Assembly: GCA_937920255.1 (NCBI GenBank)
Contig: CALDSL010000101.1
Location: 1-31,315 of the forward strand
Reading direction: 5' to 3'
DNA from: an uncultured Anaerolineaceae bacterium
GTDB lineage: Bacteria; Chloroflexota; Anaerolineae; Anaerolineales; Anaerolineaceae
DNA length: 31,315 nucleotides
How positions within the stretch are numbered: position 1 is the first letter of the stretch; each line of letters begins with the position of its first letter. Positions 15,876 to 23,663 of this stretch are shown piece by piece. The translations under genes were made by a program, and so were the position numbers. Under the pieces are notes generated by a model, which saw only the letters and a program-made list of their open reading frames with translations, did not search any database and was not told where the DNA came from.

Positions 15876-17321
15876 ATGACAAGATTTCATCCTTCTCATC
15901 TGAACTGGATCGGCATTCTGGTGGTTTGTCTCGTGATCGCCATCTCTGGCGTCCTGCCCTATGACCGCGAGGTGCGCCACAATCTGGAATACGCGCAGTC
16001 GGCAGCCACAGCAGAGGACGCGGGCCCGGCCTCGAAGGCGTTGATCCGCGTGGCCAACATGCAGCCGTGGCGGAAAGAGCTGTGGCAGCAGGCGGGCGAG
16101 TATGCCTATGCCGCCGGCGACCTGGAAAGCGCCATCACCATGCTGGAAAAAGCGCGCGCCGGGCATCTGATCTCCGCGGATGGGCTGGTGGTGCTGGGGG
16201 ATGCTTACCTGCAGAACGGCAACCAACTCTCGGCGGTGCGCGCCTGGAAGGCCGCCATCCGTACTGGTGCGACGGTGGAAGGCGCATTTGGACGAATTTA
16301 CAACCAGCAGCGCGGGCAGCATGACCTGATCGCCGCGCGGATCACGCTGCAAGATTGGCTGGCGCGGCACCCTGGCAGTGTTGAACCCGTATACCAAAAC
16401 GGGCTGCTGCTCGCGGTGCTGGAGCCGGAACAGGCGCTGACGGTCTTGTTGGATGTCAGCACCCGCGACCCGGCGTATACCAACCGCGTGGAGACGCTAC
16501 GCAAAGGTCTTAGTCTGGCGCTGGCCGCCGGAGACCCGGTCTTCGCCCGCATGCAGGTCGGCCGTTCGCTGGCCACCCTGGGCGAATGGGACCTGGCTCA
16601 GGTGTGCTTTGAAGAGGCGGCGCTGCTCGATCCCAGCTACGCGGAAGCCTGGGCGTTCCTGGGCGAGGCGCGCCAGCAATTGCAGCACGACGGTTTCGCT
16701 GACCTGGAGCGGGCTGCCGCGCTTTCGCCCGATTCGGTGGTGGTTCAGGCGCTGATGTCCGTGTATTATCGCCGCCAGGGAAAGCCCGAGCTGGCGGTGG
16801 AATACCTGGAAAAAATCATCGAACACGAACCCGACCAGGCCATCTGGCAACTCGAAATGGGCAACACCCTGGCGGAAACCGGCGATCTGGTCGCCGCGCA
16901 GACCCATTTCCTCAAAGCCGCCGAGTTCGAACCTGATACACCCTTGTATTGGATGGAACTGGCGCGTTTCAGCGTGGTGCATGGCGCGGATGTGCGCGGC
17001 GTGGCGCTGCCGGCCGCGCGGCAGGCGCTTCAGCTTGCGCCCAAGGACACGGCAGTGCTGGACATGAACGGCCAGGTGATGTACCAGTTGGGCGATCTGG
17101 CCAGCGCGGAACGTTTCTTGCAACGAGCTCTGGAGATCGATGCGGCGTATGCTCCCGCGCATCTGCACCTGGGGCAGGTGTATTTGCAATGGCAGCGTAC
17201 CGAAAACGCCAGGACGCACCTGAGCAGCGCCGTGCGATTGAGCGGCGGCGGCCCGGTGGGTGAGACTGCCAGCCGCCTTTTGGAACGCTACTTCGAACCC
17301 AGCACCACGCCCGTGCCGTGA
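15876..17321 (+). CDS. Membrane-anchored tetratricopeptide-repeat protein
   Basis: A 481-residue protein. A short N-terminus is followed by one hydrophobic helix (about 11-28, WIGILVVCLVIAISGVLP), then helical repeats to the end. TPR units are clear at about 63-95 (WQQAGEYAYAAGDLESAITM), 97-125 (LGDAYLQNGNQLSAVRAWKAA), 240-275, 310-345 (QLEMGNTLAETGDLVAAQ), and at about 390-455 (VMYQLGDLASAERFLQRAL; LHLGQVYLQWQRTENARTHL). TPR proteins are scaffolds; no partner can be named. The phrase VLPYDREV just after the membrane helix resembles VVPAYDRS in the same place in the O-antigen-ligase-like protein at 988, a weak hint at a common envelope-glycan setting. A GTG at 15873 directly precedes the ATG. 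It is 92 bases before the lipoprotein-mtaB operon. Confidence 0.8.
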   Translation: MTRFHPSHLNWIGILVVCLVIAISGVLPYDREVRHNLEYAQSAATAEDAGPASKALIRVANMQPWRKELWQQAGEYAYAAGDLESAITMLEKARAGHLISADGLVVLGDAYLQNGNQLSAVRAWKAAIRTGATVEGAFGRIYNQQRGQHDLIAARITLQDWLARHPGSVEPVYQNGLLLAVLEPEQALTVLLDVSTRDPAYTNRVETLRKGLSLALAAGDPVFARMQVGRSLATLGEWDLAQVCFEEAALLDPSYAEAWAFLGEARQQLQHDGFADLERAAALSPDSVVVQALMSVYYRRQGKPELAVEYLEKIIEHEPDQAIWQLEMGNTLAETGDLVAAQTHFLKAAEFEPDTPLYWMELARFSVVHGADVRGVALPAARQALQLAPKDTAVLDMNGQVMYQLGDLASAERFLQRALEIDAAYAPAHLHLGQVYLQWQRTENARTHLSSAVRLSGGGPVGETASRLLERYFEPSTTPVP

Positions 17322-17351
17322 TCTCCCGCTGCTGCCAGGACGGGCAAGATG

Positions 17352-17360
17352 TGCTAAAAT
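17352..17360 (+). promoter_or_regulatory. Extended -10 promoter for the lipoprotein-mtaB-glucosidase operon
   Basis: TGCTAAAAT (17352-17360) is an extended -10 of the same kind as at 15843. It lies 53 bases before the GTG start at 17414. No -35 is visible. Confidence 0.45.
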
Positions 17361-17413
17361 GGTGCCCTGTTCATTAGCAGAGGCGCCTTCCAGCATTTCA
17401 GCGGAGGTTTGCC

Positions 17414-18073
17414 GTGAATAACAAGCTGCGCCTGTGGATCGTGTTGCTGCTGCTGGCAGGTGTGACCAGCGCTTGCAGCCAAGTCCTTCCTGTTCCAAGC
17501 GCCGCCAGTGATGCCGCGCGGGGTGACGTGCTTTTCCAGGATGATTTTTCCAGTACCGGCAGCGGCTGGGCCACCTGGAGCCAGGAGTCGTCCGAAGTAT
17601 CCTACCGCTCTGGTGGGTTGAGCATTCGCGTCAGCCAGCCGCGTTATGACTACTGGTCGAGACCGGGCAAGCGCTTTACGGATACGATCATCGCGGTCGA
17701 TGCCAGCCGGGTCAGCGGGTCAGATAACAACGATTTTGGCGTCATCTGCCGCTACCGCAACAGCGACAACTTCTACGCCTTTTTGATCAGCAGCGACGGG
17801 TATTATGGCATTGTGCGCGTGCACGAGGGGCAGTACCAGGTGCTCGGCGCGGACAGCCTGCAGTTTGCTGAGACCATCCAGCAGGGCGACGCCGCCAATC
17901 AGATCCAGGCCGAGTGCAACGGGCCGAACCTGACCCTGGCGGTGAACGGGAGCGTGCTGCACCAGGTGCAAGACAGTGCTTTCCAATCGGGAGAAGTGGG
18001 TCTGTTGGCTGGAGCCTATGACGAACCGGGCGTAGAGGTATTATTTGACAACTTTATCGTGATCAAGCCATAA
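17414..18073 (+). CDS. Lipoprotein with concanavalin-like (LamG/DUF1080-type) domain
   Basis: A 219-residue exported lipoprotein. The signal peptide has basic NNKLR, hydrophobic WIVLLLLLAGV and lipobox TSAC with Cys21. The mature part has the jelly-roll pattern seen in LamG, DUF1080 and related concanavalin-like domains: LFQDDFSSTGSGWATW at the first strand, FGVICRYRNSDNFYAFLISSDGYYGI in the centre, and GEVGLLAGAYDEPGVEVLFDNFIV at the closing strand. Such domains often bind or cleave sugars, but no catalytic residues can be assigned. The start is GTG with GGAGG six bases upstream. It overlaps no gene but its stop is one base from the mtaB ATG, so translation is probably coupled. Its link to the alpha-glucosidase two genes on hints at glucan binding, which is inference. 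Confidence 0.82.
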   Translation: MNNKLRLWIVLLLLAGVTSACSQVLPVPSAASDAARGDVLFQDDFSSTGSGWATWSQESSEVSYRSGGLSIRVSQPRYDYWSRPGKRFTDTIIAVDASRVSGSDNNDFGVICRYRNSDNFYAFLISSDGYYGIVRVHEGQYQVLGADSLQFAETIQQGDAANQIQAECNGPNLTLAVNGSVLHQVQDSAFQSGEVGLLAGAYDEPGVEVLFDNFIVIKP

Positions 18074-18074
18074 C

Positions 18075-19355
18075 ATGAAAGTTTTCTTCGACAGCATTGG
18101 ATGCCGTCTCAACCAGAGTGAGATTGAAAAATACGCCAGCCAGTTTCGCGCCGCGGGGCATGAAATCGTAAGCGATGCCGCCGAGGCCGAGCTGGTGGTG
18201 GTGAACACCTGCGCCGTCACGGCCCAGGCTGCTTCCGATTCGCGCCAGAAGATCCGTCAGGCCAGCCGCGCGGGCAGCGCCGAGGTGGTCGTGACCGGCT
18301 GCTGGTCGACGCTGGAACCGCAGCAGGCCCTGGCGCTGCCGGGCGTGACCACCGTGATCCCCAATGTGGATAAAGATCGGCTGGCGATGGAAGTGCTGGG
18401 CCTGCCGGTGGAGGTGTTTGACCTGGAGCCGGTGGCGCGCGAGCCGCTCCCCGGCGCGCACCTGCGCACGCGGGCATTCATCAAAGTGCAGGACGGCTGC
18501 GACAATCATTGCACCTTCTGCATAACGCGCGTGGCGCGCGGCGCGGGCCGCAGCCGCAGCGTGGAGCAGGTGCTGGCCGACGTGCGTGCCGCGCTGCGCG
18601 GCGGCGCGCAGGAAGTGGTATTTACCGGGGTGCACCTGGGCTCGTGGGGACAGGATTTTGAACGGCCGCTGCACCTGCGCCATCTGATCGAAACCACCCT
18701 GGCCGAAAGCGACGCGCCGCGGCTGCGGCTTTCGTCGCTCGAGCCGTGGGATCTGGAAGAAGACTTCTTCTCCCTGTGGGAGAATCCACGGCTGTGCCGC
18801 CACCTGCACCTGCCGCTGCAGTCGGGCTGCGAGGCCACGCTGCGGCGCATGGCGCGCAAAGTGACCCCGCACAGCTTCGCGCGGCTGGTCGAGACCGCGC
18901 GCGCCGCCGCGCCGGAGTTGGCCGTCACCACCGATGTGATCGTCGGCTTCCCGGGCGAGACCGCCGAGGAGTTCACCCAAAGCCTGCGTTTTGTGGAACA
19001 GATGCAGTTCGCCGCCGGGCATGTGTTCAATTATTCCGCCCGGCCGGGCACGCCCGCCGCGCGGTTGCCGCAGCAGGTGGCTCCGCCACTGCGCAAGGCG
19101 CGCAGCGCCGAAATGCGCGCCGTGCTGGCTGCGGCCAGCCTGCGCTACCGCCTGGCGTTCACCGGCGGCGAACAGGAAGTGCTGTGGGAATCGGCGGCGC
19201 AAGTAGCGGAAGGCGGCTTCCGCCTGGAAGGGCTGACCAGCAACTACCTGCGCGTTTCCGCGCCCTGCGGCGAGGCGCGCTGGAACCAGATCAACCGCGT
19301 GCGACTGCAAGGGCTGACCGCCGATGGCATGTACGGAAGCATTTGCGAGGATTGA
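18075..19355 (+). CDS. mtaB: tRNA t6A37 methylthiotransferase
   Basis: A 426-residue radical-SAM methylthiotransferase. MtaB adds a methylthio group at C2 of t6A at tRNA position 37, giving ms2t6A in tRNAs reading ANN codons. The N-terminal UPF0004 domain carries the cluster cysteines C10 (SIGCRLNQSE), C46 (NTCAVT) and C76 (VTGC). The radical-SAM triad is C142, C146 and C149 in CDNHCTFC. LPLQSGCEATLRRMARKVT and TDVIVGFPGETAEEF are standard for the family. The GC-R/K-hydrophobic-N form of the first motif favours MtaB over MiaB or RimO. The C-terminal TRAM-like tail is short. It is coupled to the upstream lipoprotein gene by a one-base gap and followed after five bases by the glucosidase gene. 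No obvious reason connects tRNA modification with these neighbours. Confidence 0.93.
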   Translation: MKVFFDSIGCRLNQSEIEKYASQFRAAGHEIVSDAAEAELVVVNTCAVTAQAASDSRQKIRQASRAGSAEVVVTGCWSTLEPQQALALPGVTTVIPNVDKDRLAMEVLGLPVEVFDLEPVAREPLPGAHLRTRAFIKVQDGCDNHCTFCITRVARGAGRSRSVEQVLADVRAALRGGAQEVVFTGVHLGSWGQDFERPLHLRHLIETTLAESDAPRLRLSSLEPWDLEEDFFSLWENPRLCRHLHLPLQSGCEATLRRMARKVTPHSFARLVETARAAAPELAVTTDVIVGFPGETAEEFTQSLRFVEQMQFAAGHVFNYSARPGTPAARLPQQVAPPLRKARSAEMRAVLAAASLRYRLAFTGGEQEVLWESAAQVAEGGFRLEGLTSNYLRVSAPCGEARWNQINRVRLQGLTADGMYGSICED

Positions 19356-19360
19356 TGTAG

Positions 19361-21031
19361 ATGATCGACCCATTAAAGTGGTGGCAGACGGCCGTGTTTT
19401 ACCAGATCTACCCGCGCAGTTTCGCGGACGGTAACGGCGACGGGATCGGCGACCTGGCGGGCATGACGGCCAGGCTGGATTATCTCAAAGACCTGGGCGT
19501 AGATGCGCTATGGCTCTCGCCGCATTACCCTTCGCCGATGAAAGACTGCGGCTACGACATCGCCAGCTACGTCGATGTGGCGCCCGAGTACGGCAGCCTG
19601 GAGGACTTCCGCCGCTTCCTCGACGCGGCGCACCAGCGCGAGATGCGCGTGGTGCTGGACCTGGTGCTCAACCACACATCCGACCAGCACGCCTGGTTTC
19701 AAGAATCGCGCTCCAGCCGCGACAATCCCAAGCGCGACTGGTACATCTGGAGCGATGGCAAAGACGGCGCGCCGCCCAACAACTGGTTTTCCACCTTTGG
19801 CGGCCCAGCCTGGGAATACGACCCGGCCACCGGCCAGTATTACTACCATTTTTTCTTCAAGGAGCAGCCGGACCTCAACTGGAGCAACCCCGAAGTGGTA
19901 GCCGCAATGTGGGACGTGGTGCGCTTCTGGCTGGACATGGGCGTAGACGGCTTCCGGTTGGACGCCATCGGCACCATTTTTGAAGAGGTTGGCATGCCCG
20001 ACCAGACTACGGGCAAGACGCTGGATGAGCAGTACGTCATCCGCCGCACCGCCCGCAGCGCCGAAGAGCGCGCTTACGCCCATCAATTGTGGGAAGACCT
20101 GTTTCGCGGCCAGCACGATATGCCCGGGATGCACGACCTGATGCGCGACCTGCGCAAGGTAGTGGATGAATACCCCGACCGGGTGCTGATTGGCGAGACG
20201 GACGATATCACCTATTACGGCAGCGGCAGCGATGAGCTGCACCTGGTGTTTAACTTCCCGCTGATGCGCACAGACCGGCTGACGCCGGAATGGGTGCGCG
20301 AGAACCAGGAGCTGCGGCTGGCGGCGCTGCCCCCCGGCGCGTGGCCATGCAACACGCTGGGCAACCACGATTCGCCGCGCATGTACAGCCATTTTGGCGA
20401 TGGTAAAAACAACGATCCAATCGCTCGGCTGAACCTGGCCCTGCTGCTGACGCTCAAAGGTACGCCGGTGTTGTACAACGGCGAAGAGATCGGTATGAGC
20501 GATTATCTGATCATGGATGTGAGCAAATTCCGCGACCCGCTCGGCAACCGCTCGTTCTTGCTGGAAACCGAACTGCTGCAGTCGCCGCCGGAAGAGGCGC
20601 TGGTGTATGCTGCCCTCAACGGGCGCGATAAGTGCCGCACCCCGTTCCAGTGGGAAAACGCGCCTAACGGCGGGTTCTGCCCCGAGGGTGTGGAGCCGTG
20701 GCTGCCGGTAAACCCGAATTACATCGAAGGGGTGAACCTGGCCGGCCAGCGGGATGATCCGGGCTCGCTGTTCCAGTATTACCGCAGGCTGCTGCGCGTG
20801 CGGCGTGAGAACCCGGCCCTCATCCACGGCGGCTACGAACTGGAAGAGACGCAGGGTGAAGACTGCCTGGTGTTTCGCCGCGCCGGCCCGGAGCAGATTT
20901 GCCTGGTAGCGCTCAATTTTAGCGAACTGGAGCAGCCATTCTGCGCGCCGTCCTACGCCCGGTTGGTATTCTCCAGCGCGGCCGGCAGCGGCCCGCTCGC
21001 GCCGTTCGAGGTGCGCATACTGGAATTGTAA
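19361..21031 (+). CDS. Cytoplasmic GH13 alpha-glucosidase / oligo-1,6-glucosidase
   Basis: A 556-residue enzyme without signal peptide, of the size and order of oligo-1,6-glucosidases and maltases (GH13). It opens WWQTAVFYQIYPRSFADGNG. The four GH13 regions are DLVLNHTSD (D100), GFRLDAIG (R199, nucleophile D201), GETDD (acid/base E279) and LGNHDSPR (H336, D337). QPDLNWSNPEV is a typical oligo-1,6-glucosidase/trehalose synthase feature. It would release glucose from the non-reducing ends of malto- or isomalto-oligosaccharides after uptake; sucrose or trehalose activity cannot be excluded. The ATG at 19361 is 5 bases after the mtaB stop, at the end of a three-gene operon, and has no strong ribosome-binding site, so coupling is likely. 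It ends near a hairpin at 21045. Confidence 0.93.
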   Translation: MIDPLKWWQTAVFYQIYPRSFADGNGDGIGDLAGMTARLDYLKDLGVDALWLSPHYPSPMKDCGYDIASYVDVAPEYGSLEDFRRFLDAAHQREMRVVLDLVLNHTSDQHAWFQESRSSRDNPKRDWYIWSDGKDGAPPNNWFSTFGGPAWEYDPATGQYYYHFFFKEQPDLNWSNPEVVAAMWDVVRFWLDMGVDGFRLDAIGTIFEEVGMPDQTTGKTLDEQYVIRRTARSAEERAYAHQLWEDLFRGQHDMPGMHDLMRDLRKVVDEYPDRVLIGETDDITYYGSGSDELHLVFNFPLMRTDRLTPEWVRENQELRLAALPPGAWPCNTLGNHDSPRMYSHFGDGKNNDPIARLNLALLLTLKGTPVLYNGEEIGMSDYLIMDVSKFRDPLGNRSFLLETELLQSPPEEALVYAALNGRDKCRTPFQWENAPNGGFCPEGVEPWLPVNPNYIEGVNLAGQRDDPGSLFQYYRRLLRVRRENPALIHGGYELEETQGEDCLVFRRAGPEQICLVALNFSELEQPFCAPSYARLVFSSAAGSGPLAPFEVRILEL

Positions 21032-21044
21032 CGCGAGAGATCGG

Positions 21045-21074
21045 GTGATGCGTACGGCGCGCCGTGCTCATCAC
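21045..21074. terminator. Hairpin between convergent glucosidase and ldh genes
   Basis: A 30-base symmetric hairpin: GTGATG/CATCAC outer arms, a 3-base internal loop, then ACGGCG/CGCCGT inner arms closing directly. No U-tract follows on either side, so termination efficiency is doubtful. Confidence 0.6.
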
Positions 21075-21088
21075 ACACCAGAATTCAT

Positions 21089-22048
21089 TTACCCCAGATC
21101 CAGGGTCTTGATGATATCCTTCAACACCCGCGCCGAGTTGCGCAGGCCATCCACCTCTTCGGGAGAAAGCTGCAGGCGGATGAAGCGCTCCAAACCGCCG
21201 CGGTCGATGATGCTCGGCAGGCTGAGAAACACGTCGTCGATGTCGTAATAGTCGCTGATCAGGCTGGAAACCGACAGCACCGTGTTCTGGTCGCGCAGGA
21301 TGGCTTCGACAATGCGCGTCAGACCTGAAGCGATGGCGTAATACGTAGCGCCCTTGCGCTCGATAATGTGGTAGGCCGCATCGCGCGTCTGGGCAAAGGC
21401 GTCATCCAGGCGCTCCTGCTGGCATTCCATATGGTTCATCTCGCAGTAGTCGTTGATGTTCATGCCGGCGATATTGGTCAGCGACCAGGCCGGCACCTCG
21501 CTGTCGCCGTGCTCGCCGATGATATAGGCGTGCACGCTGCGTGGATCCACGTCGAACATGGTGCTGATCAGATAGCGGAAGCGCGCCGTATCCAGGATGG
21601 TGCCCGAGCCGAGCACGCGGTGGTGGCTCAACCCGGAGAACTTCCAGGTGGCGTAGCTGAGCACATCCACCGGGTTTGTGGCCACCAGGATGATACCGTT
21701 GGGATTGTGCTCCATGATCGAGCCAACGATATTTTTGAAGATCGCCACGTTGCGGTGCACCAGATCCAGCCGGGTTTCTCCCGGCCGCTGGTTGCTGCCC
21801 GCGGTGATCACCGTCACCGCCGCGCCGGCGCAGTCGGCGTATGAACCGGCCCACACCCGCGCCGGTCGCAGCATCGGCACAGCGTGATTGAGATCCATCG
21901 CCTCGCCTTCGGCTTTGGCCTGATTAGCATCGATTAATACAATTTCGGAAGAAAGGCCGCTCAACAGGAGCGAATATGCAAACGTGGCGCCGACGTTGCC
22001 TGCGCCAACGACTGCCACCTTGGTCGGGCGGCTGGACTGTTCTGTCAT
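21089..22048 (-). CDS. ldh: L-lactate dehydrogenase
   Basis: A 319-residue NAD-dependent enzyme interconverting pyruvate and L-lactate in the cytoplasm. The dinucleotide motif is VGAGNVGATFA (14-24), with D40 for NAD selectivity. The mobile loop reads SNQRPGETRLDL with Gln87 at the substrate-specificity position (lactate rather than malate dehydrogenase, which has Arg). Catalytic D153 and R156 lie in LDTARFR, and the proton-relay His180 is in GEHGDSEVPAWS. Length is normal. The start at 22048 (MTEQSSRPTK) lies 26 bases after the end of the tatB-like gene on the same strand; a longer frame to 22108 would overlap that gene. It is the third gene of a tatA-tatB-ldh run, an unusual partner set. 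It suggests lactate fermentation. Confidence 0.95.
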   Translation of the reverse strand: MTEQSSRPTKVAVVGAGNVGATFAYSLLLSGLSSEIVLIDANQAKAEGEAMDLNHAVPMLRPARVWAGSYADCAGAAVTVITAGSNQRPGETRLDLVHRNVAIFKNIVGSIMEHNPNGIILVATNPVDVLSYATWKFSGLSHHRVLGSGTILDTARFRYLISTMFDVDPRSVHAYIIGEHGDSEVPAWSLTNIAGMNINDYCEMNHMECQQERLDDAFAQTRDAAYHIIERKGATYYAIASGLTRIVEAILRDQNTVLSVSSLISDYYDIDDVFLSLPSIIDRGGLERFIRLQLSPEEVDGLRNSARVLKDIIKTLDLG

Positions 22049-22074
22049 TTGATTACCCCACTGCGGTACGTGTA

Positions 22075-22527
22075 TTATGTATGGTGATCGCCGGTCAGGC
22101 CGCTCCACTTGGGCGGCTGTTCGGATTCATTTTCGAGTTTGGCTTCATCCGCTGGTTGGGGTGAAGCTGCATCCGTTCCGGGATCTACCTTTGGCGGCAG
22201 GATAGAAAAACCCTCTTCTGGCAGGGGCACGGCCGCCGCGCGGTAGGTATCCTGGGTTTCTTTCTTAACCTGGTTGATTTCCGTTTTTACATTGTCATAC
22301 TGCGCCCGAAATTCATCATACCCGGCTTCGCGCACCAGCCGCGTGGGAATATCGCGGATCTCGCGCTGGGTTTTCATCATGTCGGCCCACAGCGGTGAGT
22401 GCAGAAATTTGCGGACGCTCTTCGCCACGCCGCGCGCGGTTGAAACCATCCCTTCCGGCCCCAGAAGGATGAGCATCAAGGTCAGGATCAGCAGCAGTTC
22501 GGGAATACCGACATTAAAGATTTCCAC
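22075..22527 (-). CDS. tatB: TatB-like Sec-independent translocase subunit
   Basis: A 150-residue protein of the TatA/TatB (MttA/Hcf106) family. An N-terminal helix MEIFNVGIPELLLILTLMLI is followed by the hinge LLGPEGM and an amphipathic helix (ARGVAKSVRKFL). A long charged segment (about 50-105, REIRDIPTRLVREAGYDEFRAQYDNVKTEI) and a low-complexity Pro/Glu-rich tail follow. Length and tail favour TatB, which with TatC recognises twin-arginine signals; TatB/TatA assignment outside proteobacteria is uncertain. The start codon is GTG (22527) with AAGGAAA about nine bases upstream. tatC is not in the window. It lies between tatA and ldh, with gaps of 50 and 26 bases. Confidence 0.82.
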   Translation of the reverse strand: MEIFNVGIPELLLILTLMLILLGPEGMVSTARGVAKSVRKFLHSPLWADMMKTQREIRDIPTRLVREAGYDEFRAQYDNVKTEINQVKKETQDTYRAAAVPLPEEGFSILPPKVDPGTDAASPQPADEAKLENESEQPPKWSGLTGDHHT

Positions 22528-22577
22528 AGTCTTCGGTTTCCTTAATTCACCAGGTCCAGTAAGAGCGCAGCCGGCGC

Positions 22578-22781
22578 TTATTCACCCGATTTGTCGGCCG
22601 GAGGAATCGTCTCCGATTGTGAAGAGTCTTTCTCTTCGGTGGAATCGGGGCTTTTCATTTCGTCACGAAAGGCGCGCAGACCCGAGCCTAGCTCCTTGCC
22701 GAGCTGGCTGATGCGGCCAACGCCAAACAGCAGCACGATGATGACCAGCAAGATAACAATTTCCGGAGTTCCAATACGCAT
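22578..22781 (-). CDS. tatA: TatA-family twin-arginine translocase subunit
   Basis: A 67-residue membrane protein. The short N-terminus MRIGTPE leads to helix IVILLVIIVLLF, the conserved FG hinge (LLFGVGRISQLGKELG) and an amphipathic helix GSGLRAFRDEM, with a short acidic tail. This is a standard TatA/E layout; TatA oligomers form the protein-conducting part of the Tat system, which exports folded proteins. GGAG with a 7-base spacer precedes the ATG at 22781. It heads the minus-strand operon, about 40 bases after a good promoter. Confidence 0.93.
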   Translation of the reverse strand: MRIGTPEIVILLVIIVLLFGVGRISQLGKELGSGLRAFRDEMKSPDSTEEKDSSQSETIPPADKSGE

Positions 22782-22817
22782 GAGCTTTCTCCTCGATCTT
22801 TTGCCTACATTATCGAT

Positions 22818-22847
22818 ATTATACCTTAAGAATGTTGGCTTTGTTCA
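22818..22847 (-). promoter_or_regulatory. Promoter of the tatA-tatB-ldh operon
   Basis: On the minus strand TGAACA (22847-22842), an 18-base spacer and a perfect TATAAT (22823-22818). The predicted start is about 30 bases before the tatA ATG, leaving room for its ribosome-binding site. Confidence 0.6.
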
Positions 22848-22891
22848 CGGGTAACCGTCTCCGGGGGTGTACACAATCAGGCCCAGACCCC

Positions 22892-22919
22892 TTCACGCCG
22901 GGAAAATTCGCAGTACAAT
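22892..22919 (+). promoter_or_regulatory. Possible promoter for the trkA pair
   Basis: TTCACG (22892-22897) and TACAAT (22914-22919) are 16 bases apart, about 80 bases before the first trkA-like gene. The -35 is weak. GAGGAAAA directly precedes the ATG at 23001. Confidence 0.35.
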
Positions 22920-23000
22920 TTGATACCGTCAAGAAACAGTCTGGGCCAGATGGCGCAGCCGTTCTTGCGTATTGCCTGGTGAATAATAAGTGAGGAAAAG

Positions 23001-23654
23001 ATGAAAGTAGTTGTGTTGGGTTGCGGGCGGATGGGTTCTGACCTGGCATACAGGCTGTTCCAGTTAGGCCATGAGGTGTCGGTGGTGGATCTATCGCCGG
23101 CGGCTTTGAATAACCTGCCCGCGGACTTCACTGGGAGAATTGTCGAGGGCGACGCGCTGAACCAGGATGTTCTTCATCGCGCGGGGATCGAAACCGCCGA
23201 CGCCGTTGCGGCGGTCACCAACTCGGATGTGCTCAATGTAGTGCTGGCGCGATTGGCGCGGACGGAATACGATATCACCCATATCGTCGTGCGCAACCTC
23301 GAGCCGATCTACAAGCCGATGATGGAAGCGTTCGAGGTGCAGTTTGTCAGCGCGGCCCTGTGGGGTGCGCAGCGCATCGAAGAATTATTGAGCAGCGAGT
23401 CCATGCGCACGGTTTTTTCGGCCGGCAACGGTGAGATAGAGATTTACGAATTTGTGATCCCGCCGGAATGGGCCGACGCCGCGCTCTCCGATCTGGTTTC
23501 GGGGAATAATGTTCGCCCGATGTCAATCACGCGTACGGGGAAAGCGTTTCTGCCCGAAAACTCCGATATCCTTCAGGAGGGCGACATTCTGCACATCAGC
23601 GCCACGTTTGAAGGCGCGGAACAAGTTCGCCATCAACTGGAACGAAAAGGCTAG
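23001..23654 (+). CDS. TrkA/KtrA-type potassium-transport regulatory protein (first of pair)
   Basis: A 217-residue cytoplasmic RCK protein. An N-terminal Rossmann domain (VVVLGCGRMGSDLA, glycine motif at 7-12; acidic residue in VSVVDLSP; AAVTNSDVLNVVLAR) is followed by a TrkA-C domain (about 140-215, IPPEWADAALSDL; KAFLPENSDILQEGDILHISA). Such proteins form rings that bind NAD(H) or ATP/ADP and gate Trk/Ktr potassium transporters. Its 9-base spacing from the next gene, also a TrkA protein, means they are cotranscribed. Neither gene for a membrane subunit (TrkH/KtrB) is in the window. Confidence 0.9.
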   Translation: MKVVVLGCGRMGSDLAYRLFQLGHEVSVVDLSPAALNNLPADFTGRIVEGDALNQDVLHRAGIETADAVAAVTNSDVLNVVLARLARTEYDITHIVVRNLEPIYKPMMEAFEVQFVSAALWGAQRIEELLSSESMRTVFSAGNGEIEIYEFVIPPEWADAALSDLVSGNNVRPMSITRTGKAFLPENSDILQEGDILHISATFEGAEQVRHQLERKG

Positions 23655-23663
23655 GAGGCAGCT

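Noticed and set aside
18063..19373. A 436-codon frame antisense to mtaB, and similar long antisense frames at 7146-8438, 9506-10579, 19508-20827 and 23523-24404
   Set aside because: All lie exactly opposite well-identified genes and have composition typical of GC-rich antisense frames, with no conserved motifs or ribosome-binding sites.
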